Part shown: one piece after another, positions 23,701 through 34,400 of the stretch
Layout: each line of letters begins with the position of its first letter
Position numbering within the stretch: the first letter of the stretch is position 1
Source: Panicum virgatum
Taxonomy: Eukaryota; Streptophyta; Magnoliopsida; Poales; Poaceae
NCBI RefSeq assembly: GCF_016808335.1
Contig: NC_053146.1
Coordinates: 42,032,470-42,096,469, forward strand
Length of the DNA: 64,000 bases
Reading direction: 5' to 3'
Translations under genes and position numbers: made by a program
The notes under the pieces: generated by a model
Seen by the model: the letters and a program-made list of their open reading frames with translations, nothing else
Told to the model about the DNA's origin: nothing
Databases searched by the model: none

Positions 23701-23987
23701 CGGACTGGGTTTTCTAATTTTCCTTTCTATTTTCTATTTACTCTCTCAATTCAAAACCTAATCCAAACAAAGTTTGAATTCAAATTTGAATTTGAATCCA
23801 AACCACACTCAAATAAAAATTATGCACCAGCATGAATGCAACAAAAATTTAAACCTATGATAAATTTTAATTAAACAAGGAACCAAAAATTAGATTAAAT
23901 GCCAACTAAACACAATAAACCTTAGAAAATTAAATAAAGCCAATTAATTTATTAATAAATACTGAAATTTAAAATTAGGGTGTTACA
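20713..23987 (-). repeat. Element E 5' LTR
   Basis: Nearly identical to 12275-15548 and carries the same GC-rich leader, repeats and exon-like segments (at about 20973-21028 and 22083-22175). As the 5' LTR it would drive the element's transcription on the minus strand. Confidence 0.94.
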
Positions 23988-23992
23988 GCGAG
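23988..23992. repeat. Target site duplication of element E, right copy (GCGAG)
   Basis: Exact repeat of 12270-12274, where T's gag resumes. Confidence 0.94.
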
Positions 23993-25189
23993 TCCCAGGA
24001 CAGCCAGATCGACTGCCTCCTTCTCTGTGATGCGCGACGAGTAGCATCGGTTCTTGACCTCCCTGAAGCGCTGTATATATTCTGACACAGTCTCTCCTCG
24101 CATCTGCCTGACTTGGGCGAGGTCGGCAATTCCAGCTTCAGCAGCCTCCGAGTGGTACTGGGTATGGAATTGATCTTCAAGCTGCCTCCAAGTTCGAATC
24201 GAATCCGGAGCCAGTGATGCATACCATCCAAAAGCTAGGCCTATAAGGGATTAGCCGAAGAACTGGACCCTCAACGGATCCGACACTGAGATCATCCCAA
24301 GCTGCGTTAAGTATCGGCTCACGTGCTCGATGGAGCTGGCTCCTTCTGACCCGTTGAACTTGGTGAACTCAGGAAGCCGATACTTGGGTGGCAGTGGGAT
24401 CAAGTCATAATCACTTGGATACGGCTTGGAATAGCCGATCGCTTTCCTCTTGGGCAGGATGCCGAATTGGTCTCTCAGTATTGCACTGACCTGCTCCACA
24501 CTAAGAACTCCTAGGACCGATGGCTTAGCACTCGGCCCAGTAGCATACTTTGCCAGCCACGCTTGTTTCTCCGCGTCTGCTCCAGAAGCTCCTGGGTTTA
24601 CCATCTGCACCGAGCGTGTTGGATTGACGCTGTCAGGGATGTAGGCGCACGTGTAGCCGTGCGGAATCTCCTTGGGTGGCTCGGTGAGGAATTGGCCTTC
24701 TCCAGGATCGCCGCCGATCTTGTGGACGACGTAGATCGGCGAATTTTGTGGTTTTGGAGCCGCAAATGAGAACGGCAATATCGGTCTAGAATGCAGTGCA
24801 GCTTCCTCTGTGTGACTCCCTAGGGTTGGCCCCGATGGAGAGTACTGGTTCTTGATTATCTCCTGGATGACGCGATGCGCCATGCGCTCGAGTTCGTTCA
24901 TCAGGCTCTGAGAGTGCCGATGAAGTGCATGGGCCACCATGTAATTCATCTCCTGACGCAGGGCTCTGGTGCGCTCTTCTGATGGCACAGACAGATCTAC
25001 ATTGTCAAGAGTGCCTTCTGGTGAGAACCCCTTCCACCTGATGCCATGGTTGCGGGTCTTCTCAAAAGAGCCGATGAGATCGGCTTCCAGCAGAGCTTTG
25101 ATCTCATCATACTTCTTCTTGTGTTCAGGAGGGAGCTCTTCATTTGTGACGGGCTTGGGAGTGGGTTCTTGATCTTGAGCTCCAGTCAT
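23988..25189 (-). pseudogene. Element T gag, N-terminal part
   Basis: The ATG at 25187-25189 (MTGAQDQEP) is my chosen start. The ATG at 25235-25237 lies closer to the LTR and may fall in the primer site. The protein has a Lys/Glu-rich matrix-like start, then a capsid segment containing KYRLPEFTKFNGSEGASSIE. A TAA at 24251-24253 interrupts the frame just before the conserved GLAFGWYASLAPDSIRTW region, which continues in frame to the E insertion. Gag is thus broken both by this stop and by E. Confidence 0.85.
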
Positions 25190-25220
25190 TGTTGCGGTGG
25201 ACGTTGTTGCCGAGAAGGGT

Positions 25221-25239
25221 CCCACCGGGTGTGCCATAA
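25221..25239 (-). other. Possible primer binding site of element T
   Basis: On the minus strand, directly after the 5' LTR, a TGGCACACCCGGTGGGACC-like stretch resembles the TGGCGC...GGTGGG leader seen after Tat LTRs. The exact tRNA cannot be assigned from memory, so this rests mainly on position. Confidence 0.35.
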
Positions 25240-25241
25240 TG

Positions 25242-26458
25242 TGTTGTCGGTCGAAACCCACCGGCGAGCAGCGACAGGCAACACGAAGAGCCGGGAGGTC
25301 GCCGGGGCGCTGGCAGGCACTGCTCCCTCGTCGACGGCCCACAATTCCAGCAACGCGCCGCAGCTTGTGAAGACGCAGGGCGTGCCACCTGACCTATACC
25401 CGATCAGGAAGGTGCGGACGTGATTGCGATGATTGACCTGCACACACAAACACATGGAAATATAAGTCCGAGCCGTGGTCGGCTCCCCGGGACGACTCTT
25501 GCATCGGCTTTAAAGAGCCGATCGAGTCCCGGTGTCAGATGAGATCTGTATTTATCCGGATATTGATGAATAAAGCAAATAACTGTAAAGCTGCTTCAAT
25601 TAAATCTAATTGATCTAATCCACGACGATAAAGGCTTCACTGCTAGATCGGAACATGCTACACGTGACTGGGCCTAATAAACATAACAGATAACTAAACC
25701 ATAACCAAAACAGAGGCCTAAGAACTAGCAAGAGCCGATTCCCGGATCAATTCCCTGTTAAGACTAAAGCAAAGCATCTAAGACGCCACCGGATCGTCCA
25801 ACCCATTTGCATGGCCTAACCTAGCAGATATTACGCCAACTCTTAAGAACAAGAGCAAACCGTAACAGATCAGATCTACTAAACATGAAAGAAGCAGGGT
25901 GTCGTCTCTGTGCAACTAATCCTATATGACAAGAACTAGCATAAGATTGAAACGTGACTGCACAGAGACAACATGATATTCGTAGATGATAAACAACAAG
26001 GCACGATAGATCTACTAAAAGCCATGCTACGAACATGAAGATAACTAGCATTACTCGCCATAAAAAACGCTTCAGTACGAGTAATACCAAGGTAAAAGCA
26101 AGAACAACACTGCCCTGATCGCGAGAAGCAATCAGGGCAGCATGGCGCTTACTTGGATGAAACCCTAGAATTAGGGGTGGCGATGCGCCGAGAGTTGTTG
26201 TTTGCGAGACGTGATGACACTCTCCTTTACGAATAACAAAGGGTACATATTTATAGTCCGGAGACTTGGGAAACAATCTAAACTAATCTTGTCCCGATCG
26301 GACTCTATCTCTAGTCTTTTAAACTAAATCTAAGATACATGGCCCATGTGGCCCAGACGCTCACGCAGGAGCCGATTTACAAGTTTTTTTAATCTTCAGT
26401 TTTAAGCCCATCTTGCTTTCGGCCCATAAAGTAATCCTGTTAATTTATGGCAATAACA
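25242..26458 (-). repeat. Element T 5' LTR
   Basis: Direct repeat of 1048-2263 with TGTT...AACA ends, lying upstream of gag on the minus strand. Roughly 2% of positions differ from the 3' copy by eye. Confidence 0.92.
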
Positions 26459-26463
26459 GTCGC
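26459..26463. repeat. Target site duplication of element T, right copy (GTCGC)
   Basis: Exact match to 1043-1047, immediately outside the right LTR. Together the two copies show that T inserted as one unit with no loss at its ends. Confidence 0.93.
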
Positions 26464-27452
26464 CCCTTCGAGGGATTAGATGGATTTGATTCATTGTATC
26501 TGCTGTTTCCTTGAGTCGGGGATGGCTAGTCTTCGTCTATTGTAACGGCTTCTGGCAGATTGTTTTAATGGAATTGATCGGAAGTGCATTTATCCCGTGT
26601 AATTTGACTTGGTGTCGCTATTTCCGCATACCAATCAACCAACATGTCTTGTCTCGAGTGAGTGCCATTCTTTGTTGTGGAAGATGGGGCCACAAGGGAC
26701 CGTTACCCCCGCGACCGTCCCGTCATTGGCTTCAGACTTCACAGACTCGCGGGGTCGGTCGTCACCCAAGGGAGGTCGGGAATGGACAGGCTTCGGCGTC
26801 GCGCAACGGGCATTCGGCCCATCGGGCCCAGCCTACTTCCTGCCTAACGGGGGTACGCGCCGAACACACTTGATGCTGTGCCACTTCGGATTTCTCGCCG
26901 GCCGGTGGGGCCCACTAGTCTAAACCCTTTGGCCCTTTAGTACGTGGAGTGAGGGGTTTACCTCCCCCTTTGCCTGGCTCTTGCCTTCTCTCTCAGCCGC
27001 CTCTAGTGTCCATCCTCTTCCTTGCTCTCGCTCGTTACTGCTCTCGCCTCTGCTCCCTTCTCCAACATCCCGTCGAAGCCCAGGCGTGGTGATGTCGCTG
27101 TGGAGGCCGTCTTCCATAACCTGGAATTGGTGATTCTTGGATTGCAGGCACCCATACCCGGAATAGAGCAAAAACAGACGAAAGACGCAACACAATTGCA
27201 TAGAATATGCGATGCTGCGTCATACCAACAAAGAGGGCCCACAAACCAGCCCCGGCACCGACCAATCTGACATCAGGACCCACCAAGCAGAGACCCAGAC
27301 AAAGGAGGTGGCCAGAGGCGGCCATAGGGGTTCGGCCAACCCCACATGGCAGAGACTCAGGCTGAGTTTTGGCGGGAACGTCGTTCTTATCCTCCAGAAG
27401 GCGGTTGTCAATGTTCTCATATCTGTTGAGGGCGGGAACCGACCTTTGGAGC
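26464..27452 (+). other. DNA right of element T; probable upstream LTR or older sequence of element A
   Basis: No supported gene. It continues the pre-insertion sequence of 1-1042 and leads into a promoter at 27453. The left boundary of element A's LTR could not be found. Part of this stretch may be U3 of that LTR, and part may be older unrelated DNA. Confidence 0.4.
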
Positions 27453-27459
27453 TATAAAA
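27453..27459 (+). promoter_or_regulatory. TATA box of Athila-like element A LTR
   Basis: TATAAAA is followed by a CA- and CT-rich start region (TTCACACACTCTCTC), about 780 bp before the primer site. That fits an LTR promoter with an R-U5 ending near 28235. Confidence 0.65.
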
Positions 27460-28235
27460 AGGGCCTTCACACACTCTCTCAAGCATTCCCATTCACCATT
27501 CCATTCACTTGTTGGAGAAGTAGTTGTAGGACTCCACTTGTATCATTAGAGTAGAGGGAGTGTGCAAGGAGAAGGATCGGAGAAGAGCCGGATGTGTTGG
27601 CCTCTCTTCGTCTTGTACCTCGACGGGTACGAATCATTTGAGTAAGTATCCGGAGTTCATCTTTCGTTAAGTTCTTGGTTTAGTATTCTTAAGTTATTCA
27701 TTTGTTTATGGGTTCATCGTCCGTTCTCGTAACGGATACTCTAGTAGAGGGCCCCTGATAAAGACGGGTAACCCTGCGCAACGCTAGAGTACGTAGTCGA
27801 AGGCTTAAGCGTGGTACTTAGGTACTAGATTGCCTTTGTTTGCCTCGTGTTCCACAGTATTGCGGGGTAGACCACATGTGGCGACAGCCCTGTCGGTCCG
27901 CTATGAAGCTGCTTCATGATTAGTGCACCCCCTTGTCCGAGTACGGTGTAGAGCCACAAGCCGGAGGTCCCTAACAGTACCTGGGTCAGACCGGTGCCCG
28001 AAGTAAACAAGTGACGAGCCTAAGTTTACCTTGCCTTGATCCTTAACCATAGATAAACCACACTACCCAAAAGCTCGCCTACTTCTTATTCTCCTGGGTT
28101 GAAACTAGGCAGAAGATCGTTACACCTCCGTTCCCTGTGAAAATACAATACCCTGAATACTCTCCGGGTGAAGTGCTACAATGGTATCTTCCGTGTTCTT
28201 GCGGATTATTCTATGAACGTTAAGAAATATCAACA
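27460..28235 (+). repeat. R-U5 part of the 5' LTR of element A
   Basis: It lies between the TATA box and the primer site and ends ATATCAACA. The matching 3' LTR is outside the window, so the ends are inferred from the promoter and primer site only. Confidence 0.55.
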
Positions 28236-28243
28236 AGCATTTC

Positions 28244-28261
28244 TGGCGCTGTTGCCGGGGA
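28244..28261 (+). other. Primer binding site of element A
   Basis: TGGCGCTGTTGCCGGGGA matches the primer site form seen in Athila-type plant elements (TGGCGCCGTTGCCGGGGA) with one difference. It lies about 90 nt before the gag ATG. Confidence 0.85.
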
Positions 28262-28351
28262 ATGGTTGCTATAGTTATCTTCGAACCTAGTTTGCCCGTG
28301 TATCTTTTCTTTTACCTTTTCTTTTCTTTTATTTTATCCTTTTCTTTTATC

Positions 28352-28861
28352 ATGGAAAACCTTTCTATCCAAAACCTTTCTGCTCCCAAGGGCGGATTTG
28401 TAAAGGCACCACAATCTTTGAAGCCAATCACAACTCCTAGCTTTGAACTCCGCTCTGGCTTTATAGCCATGGTTCGGGAACAAACCTTCTCAAGATTTGA
28501 TAACGAAAATCCTTACCACCACCTACGAGAGTTCGAGCAATTGTGCTCATGCCTGTCAATCGCAGGCATGGCACAAAAAACACTTCGGTGGAAGTTGTTT
28601 CCTTTCTCTCTCAATGAGAGGGCGAGACAATGGTACGCCCATAACGTAGGAAAGGTAAACAGAGAATGGGAAGAACTACGGGACAGATTCTGTCTCACGT
28701 TCTTCCCCATTTCTCGCATCACTTCCCTACAAAAAGAAATCCTTGACTTTCATAAGGATGAGAAGGAATCCTTAGGTGCAGCCTGGGCCAGGTTTTCACA
28801 GCTTACGCATGCCGGCCCAGACTTGTCTATCCCTGACCACGTGTTGCTCCAACACTTATGA
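28352..28861 (+). pseudogene. Element A gag, N-terminal capsid part
   Basis: The ATG at 28352 follows a T-rich leader. The protein shows the conserved grass Athila-like capsid pattern: NPYHHLREFEQLCSCLSIAGM, then RWKLFPFSLNERARQWY, then a Trp-Glu-Leu-Arg-x-x-Phe segment (residues ~103-115), then LGAAWARFSQL and a terminal LLQHL. A TGA at 28859-28861 stops the frame seven bases before element C interrupts it. Gag would assemble the particle shell. In this copy it is both stopped and split. Confidence 0.85.
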
Positions 28862-28868
28862 TTAGGGC

Positions 28869-30325
28869 TGTAAGGATCGATGGACCAAGAGGGGGGGTGA
28901 ATTGGGCCTTTTTCAAATTTCTAAAACAATTAAAGCTACCTTAACCTATGCAATGCTAGAAAGGCTCAATTCACCAACCGGCTAACTAAGCAAACTATAC
29001 AAGCTAACAAAGATAAGAAACTAAGCAAGGTAGAGCTAAGTTATGGTCTCTAAGGTCAAGCACATGAATGATTGCAAGAAAGTAAGTGCTTGAAATGAAA
29101 GAGTGGGCAAGAGACAACCGGATTTTTTTTCCCGTGGTGTCGATGTGTTGGCACACACCCCTAATCCACGTTGTGACACTCACTAAGAGTCTTGTCACCT
29201 CCCATGTCACCGAGACTTGGGCACTCACTAAGAGTCTCCGTTCACCATCCCGGCGTGGTGGAGCTCAAGCCACGTACAAACTTCTTCGGGCTCCCACAAT
29301 CGTTGGCAAGCTCCGGAAGAAACACCTTCAATCACCAAGATCGTCTAGGTTCTGCCAATCACCAAGAGTAACAAGCTCCTAAGCCTTCACTTGACCTACA
29401 CTCAGTTGGCCCTACCTCAAGCACACTTGCTACACTTGCAAAGGATGAATTCTTCAAGGTTGAAGCACAAACAAAACACTAGATCTTCTCTCTTTTGCTC
29501 AAAGCACTTTCTCTTCTTCTCAAGGGTGGCCTCAGGTATTCAAGGTGTCAAAGGCAACTGAAATGAGCCAGGGGTGCCCTTATATAGAGTGGAGGAGGTC
29601 ACATAGCTGTTGGAAGTTTACTACAGAAAAACCGTGACCACCGGAAGAACCGACGGGTGACAAAGTTGAGGCGTCGGTTCAACTGGTCTCTCTGTGTCCA
29701 AATTGTAGCCATTGGGGTTCTAACACAGTATCCAGGCTTGCGTCATTGCACCGGTGCATGCTCCATAGGGGCATCGGTTCAACCGATGCTGAAGAGGTTC
29801 ACTGATCAACTCAAACAAGCGTTCTGGAACATAGTACATTCAATGCACCGGTGCTTTGATTCTGAAGCGTCGGTTCAACCGGTGCTGAAGAGGAGTTGAG
29901 GTCCCCCAAAACATACTCTCTGGAACAAAGTACTTCCATTGCACCGGTGCTTATCTTTTAACCATCGGTTCAACCGGTGCTATAGAGCTTTTGACTTGAT
30001 TCCTGCCTTCATCCAGAGAAGATAGACCGACAGGGCATCGGTCCTTCCGCCATGCATTGGATGCTCCGATGCAAGGGCATCGGTTCAACCGGTGCTACTG
30101 TTTTTCTTTGTTTTCAGCTGAATTGGCTTGGATTTGAATGTAACTTCGATTGTTTCTTCTTCCAAGCGTTGTGTTAACTTCTATTGACCATCTTAGACTG
30201 TTTTTGAGCGAGTGTGCAAGATTCGAAGGCCAACTCAATTTTGATCAAGCTACTAACTCATGAACCCCTCTTAATAGTACGATCAAGAACTAGAAACTAT
30301 AAAACCTAGCTAAATCAAGTGTCCT
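28869..30325 (-). repeat. Element C 3' LTR, truncated
   Basis: It matches 60382-61846 at roughly 98% by eye, beginning TGTAAGGATCG. The outermost ~209 bp on the internal side and the adjoining polypurine tract and 3' internal sequence are missing, lost with the insertion or later deletion at element B. It contains the CACCGGTGC / CGGTTCAACCGGTG motif cluster at 29660-30100. Confidence 0.88.
29660..30110. repeat. Palindromic CGGTTCAACCGGTG motif cluster in C 3' LTR
   Basis: About ten short motifs occur, alternating CACCGGTGC with ATCGGTTCAACCGGTGC and degenerate forms. They lie upstream of the TATATAAG box (minus strand, near 29580-29590). Sirevirus LTRs are known for short palindromes of the CACCGG type in this position, and they are probably regulatory. 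Confidence 0.75.
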
Positions 30326-31486
30326 TGTTGGCGCTCCTTAAGTACCCGTTTTATCCCTTGTTTATCCTTGATAATGGCATGAATTCTATATCAAAATCAC
30401 TAACCGTCCCAACCCCGGCCTAATTATTGGTCATTTTCACATATGCACATATATTTTGGAGGAACTTCGTTTTTGCAGGTTTTTGGCTTATTTTCGAGCA
30501 TGAAATGACGAGGCCCGTGATCGAGCGCTAACATGGAGAAAGACGAAGGCCAAAGCCCAAAGGAAGGACCAAAGCCCATGTTGATTCGAAGCACATTCAT
30601 GCACATCCATCCTCCAAGAGAGCCCAAAGGACCAAGCCCACGAAGATGAGATCAAGATACTTCGGGATTAAGCAAAGCAAATGAAGATTTAAGGAAGGAT
30701 TCCCTATCCTATCCTTTTCTCGAAGATATCTCCAAGATAACAACGTCCAAAGGGGTGCAATCGTGAAGGACAGAAACTCTAGAAGATGCGAGGAGTCTAC
30801 ACGCCAAAAATGAGACCGAGGCGAGCCCGAAAAGGGGTAGGCCGGCCAGCCTAGGCCCATGGGGCCGGCCGGCCCAGCCCTTTTCTGAGGCGGTTTGCCT
30901 TCCCCTTCGACCAGTGGCTTCCTCGGCTTATAAATAGCTCGCACCTTATTCAACTCGAAGCATCCATCCAACCAGAACTCGACGAAAACCTAGGGCCAAG
31001 ACCGGAGGGAGACGACGGCCGCCGCAAGTCTTCGAAGTTGTCTAGGAGATGGCTTAGGCCATCCCTAGCCGCCATGGCCTCCCTGCGTGGTTGTGTCATG
31101 GTGGAGTTCATGAGCTAGTTGGAGTCGTCAATGGTGTATACGCGGTGGTGGCGATCCAAACGAATCTATTATGTGAGTAATGTCTTCATGTCATCCGATC
31201 TATTTAGCGATCATGTCTCTCCTCTTTCGATTTCGTTCTTGCTTTGGGTGCGCTTATTCCTAGATCTATTCTTGAGATAGATTGCATGTGGTGTTCTTGT
31301 AGCTATGGTGGCTAGGAGTTCATACCGGATCTACCCAAAGGGGGTTCGACTTGCTTCAGGGTATCCCGTTGAAAGGGGTGGCGTCGTGACAGGCCGTTGC
31401 CACTAAGTAGGTTGGGTATCAAGGGATCGGATTGGAGGTTTTGATTTAAAGAGGCTTTGGATGAGATGCATGTTTATCTTACTCGT
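30326..31486 (+). repeat. Element B left LTR (extent of repeat)
   Basis: It contains a TATA box (TATAAATA 30929-30936) and a GGCCGGCC inverted repeat at 30840-30874. The true LTR 3' end is uncertain. A degenerate tRNA-Met-like site (TGGGTATCAAGGG, about 31418-31430) and a small open frame from 31466 suggest the LTR may end near 31410, with the remaining 75 bp being internal. Confidence 0.75.
30929..30936 (+). promoter_or_regulatory. TATA box of element B left LTR
   Basis: TATAAATA is conserved in the right LTR at 38314-38321. It lies 55 bp downstream of a GC-rich inverted repeat present in both LTRs. Confidence 0.65.
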
Positions 31487-34400
31487 TTAGCTAGAACTAC
31501 AACTAGACAAAGGAGCAATTCAACGAAGAAAGGTGCAGCAGCAAACAACGGAGAAAGTGATGACGATGTCAAAGGATGATTGGAAGGCCGACTGCACAAA
31601 AGATGATGATTTGAAGTTGACCAAAGCTGGAGGCAACAAGATTAGAAGAATCATGACACCACCTATCTTCTCCAGTGGGATGCTCGATATACTTCTAGTC
31701 GAGTGATGCTATCAAGGAAGAAAACCGCTCAGATCATCAACACAAAGCACGTGAGCCTCCACTAATCCCGATACCTTGGGTAAATCAAGAATCATGGAGA
31801 AGACACATCATTGAAGCCATGCTATGTGTTAGTAAATCAATGGTGATGACCTTGAAGCCAAGGACGCACGACAAGACGCTCCAAAGACCACATGATTGAG
31901 ATCATTGACATCTTCGGATGAATTCACAAGAAGATACTATTCTCATCAATATTCTGCTCGACCTCAGAAGAAAATTGCAGTATATTTTTGGATATTCAAA
32001 AGCTCCACGAAGTTCCGATTCCAACGAATCAAGAATGAAGTCAATCGAAGTTTCCCACAAGAAGTTATGGCCAAAACATCAAAAGTCGTGCACTCTAAAA
32101 TTTTCTGGACAGCACGCAGCGCTAAAGTAAAACGGTCATAACTCTCTCGTTTGGACTCCGTTTAAAGAGAGTGACCACTCGTTGGAAAGGTAATTTCATA
32201 AACTTTTCAATAGATCTATATTTTGGTATATGTTCTGTTGATTGTACAGGAGAGATTCTACGAAGAAGAGGCAGGAGCAACGCGAAGAGAACAAGATAGA
32301 AAAGATGACGATGACAACAATGAAGAGGAGCTTGGGCGATGTTTTCATCAAGCGTACATGATAAAATTCAGAGGCTTGGAGCAGAGGAAGAACCCCAATG
32401 ACATTGGCAAATGAAGGCACAAGCGGTCGACCTTAGACAAATGAAGATGTTGCAAACAAACCACGACGGATTACAAGAGCGCAACATTCAACACATGGAG
32501 ACGTGAGAAGCAAATCACGACAGACCACGAAGAGTGCATCAAGATGACATCTCGCACAAAGCACCACGACTCCAATGAGTATGAAAAAGCTCTGAGGCTA
32601 AGGTATACAGTGAATTCTCAAGCTTCTATTGGTTTTGTTGATAATCTTTAAAAATCTCATGCTCGAACCGATAGTCGGAATGAAAGTTTAAATTCTATGC
32701 CTTGTTCTTTTCATGATGATAGGCTAGAGTTTCTTGAGAAGGTTGATTTCATGCTTAAAGAACCTTTGCCTAATAATGAGCTCCACACTATGCAAGAAAC
32801 ACATGCTGCATTTAATTACACCATGTCTTGTTGATGAAAATTAATTGAGGATGTGATTATGTTGCGTATGTTTACAAATAATTACAAATCTCGATCTTGC
32901 TTTGTGCTTGGTCAAGCTCATGACCCTAAAAGAGCACATGTCGGGAGAAGCCCCGAATTTCACTAACCATGCAGGACAAGAAACTCAAATGATGAGGAGG
33001 GAAACTGTGCCCAAAATTTTGAACACCATCATCAACATATTCAAGTTTCAAGAATGGACGTCGCTAAGTTTCATCAATTTTGTGCACAAGTCCAGAGGTT
33101 TACAATGCAAGAAAGTTGAATATTCAGGATCTCCATCAAGTCCTCGGTTCAACGCATCCATGATCGATACAATTGAAAACCCACGGGAGGAGCTATGTCT
33201 CAAACATCGGAGATGCACGTGCTGAAATCAGCACGAGGCAGATTGCAGTAACGGGGAAAAAGGGGCATAACTCCCTCAATTGGAATGCGTTTTGGGTAAA
33301 TGAAGACTTGTTGGAAAGAAGATTTCGTGCACCTTGCATTGGATCAATTGGTTGGTGCAACTTCCAATTTGGACAGAGAGGAAAATCCGTGAAAAGAAAG
33401 GTAGCGATGAAGGACAACAAAGAAGGAGGTGATCATGATGTGAGAGACGATTGGGCAAGTTTTCCATTAAGCGTGATTGATCATGTCCAACATGGGAAGT
33501 GAAATAAGAGCTGCATGGAACACCTTCACCTCTTGCATGAAGGACCATGGCTTCGCATCAATGAGAAGGTATGTAAGAAAGTCGAGCTCTATGACTTTAA
33601 ATGAAGCGCTTTGCGGGAGGCAACCCGATCTTTTATTTTATATATTAATATGACCGTCTACATTGCACTCTTTAATCGGAATATCAAGTAACATTGTACC
33701 ATTGCTCTAACAAAAACCACAACTTCATGTTGTTCATTCTAAATGTTATTGAGGGAGCACTTTGTTATTTGCTCTTGGGAAACTTGTAGACCTTTTTGTG
33801 TGCCTATTAGTGTTTAGAGTCTTTTTCTTTGTGTCTTTTTAGAGAGATTTATGAAGCATTGCACCACCCTTTGATTCTAAACTTGTGGCTAGTTAACTTA
33901 GGCTAACTTTTTGTTTTGTTTTAGACCACCTCATCATGTCATATCATTTTGTTCACCCACCCCGTGTTGCATTGCATACCATGTTGTTCATCTCACCTTT
34001 ACATTGCATTGCATGTTGCATTTAAGAAAAAAAACCTTTTCTAAAAAAACATTGACTAGCCTCGTTTTTGAGATCCTAAAACCCTTAGAAAAACCACTCA
34101 TAGAGCAATCCCAAAACCATAGAGTATGTTTTTCATTCAAAAAAAATCTAACTCTTGTTTCTCTCTAGTTTTTTTTTGAAACCACCTTAGATAGAATTTC
34201 TATACCCAACACTCTCTCTCTTCAAAATTTTTGTTTTAAGCAAAAAATATAGGAAACCCATAAACCTACTTCTAAAACCTTGTTAGCTCGGTTGCTTGAT
34301 CCTTTTTTGATAAATAACCTTTTTCATTGACAAAAGCCTCACTTCTTATGAAGTGCCGCGAAGGTTTTTTGTCACTCTTAGCAGTTGTTTTTGAATATGC

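Larger units (their letters stand above)
12275..23987 (-). mobile_element. Element E: intact Tekay-type chromovirus (Ty3/Gypsy), minus strand
   Basis: It has LTRs of 3274 and 3275 bp starting TGTAACACC and ending GTGTTACA, flanked by GCGAG. A tRNA-Met type primer site, a polypurine tract and one uninterrupted gag-pol (with one intron) on the minus strand are all present. A C-terminal chromodomain and ~3-kb LTRs fit the Tekay/Del lineage. Across the LTR pair I noticed only one substitution (about 12351 versus 20789) and one A-run indel, so insertion was very recent. At a commonly used grass LTR rate of 1.3e-8 per site per year that would be of order ten thousand years. Every part needed for autonomous movement appears present. 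Confidence 0.93.
1048..26458 (-). mobile_element. Element T: Tat-lineage Ty3/Gypsy retrotransposon, minus strand, interrupted by E
   Basis: Two ~1217-bp direct repeats (1048-2263 and 25242-26458), ending TGTT...AACA and flanked by GTCGC, enclose gag, protease, RT, RNase H, a second RNase H-like domain and integrase on the minus strand, in Gypsy order. The extra RNase H domain after the first, and a long antisense region between pol and the 3' LTR, are hallmarks of the Tat branch. Element E (12275-23987) splits gag, so T proper is about 13.7 kb. Gag-pol carries several nonsense codons and frameshifts and cannot make an intact polyprotein. The LTRs differ at roughly 25 positions by eye. Confidence 0.92.
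26464..28868 (+). mobile_element. Element A (Athila-like Ty3/Gypsy), left part
   Basis: It contains an LTR promoter and end, an Athila-type primer site and the N-terminal gag. The frame of gag stops being recognisable at 28868, where the Sirevirus LTR of C begins with TGTAAGG. The element resumes at 62841 with capsid-end sequence, so the two parts were once contiguous. Its own right LTR is beyond the window. Confidence 0.8.

Noticed and set aside
26920..27325. Overlapping small frames on both strands before the element A promoter
   Set aside because: Short, overlapping, no motif. Likely U3 or older repeat sequence.
29657..29899. 80-codon frame repeated at 61170-61412
   Set aside because: It lies within the C LTR motif cluster and exists only because the repeated motif is open in that frame.
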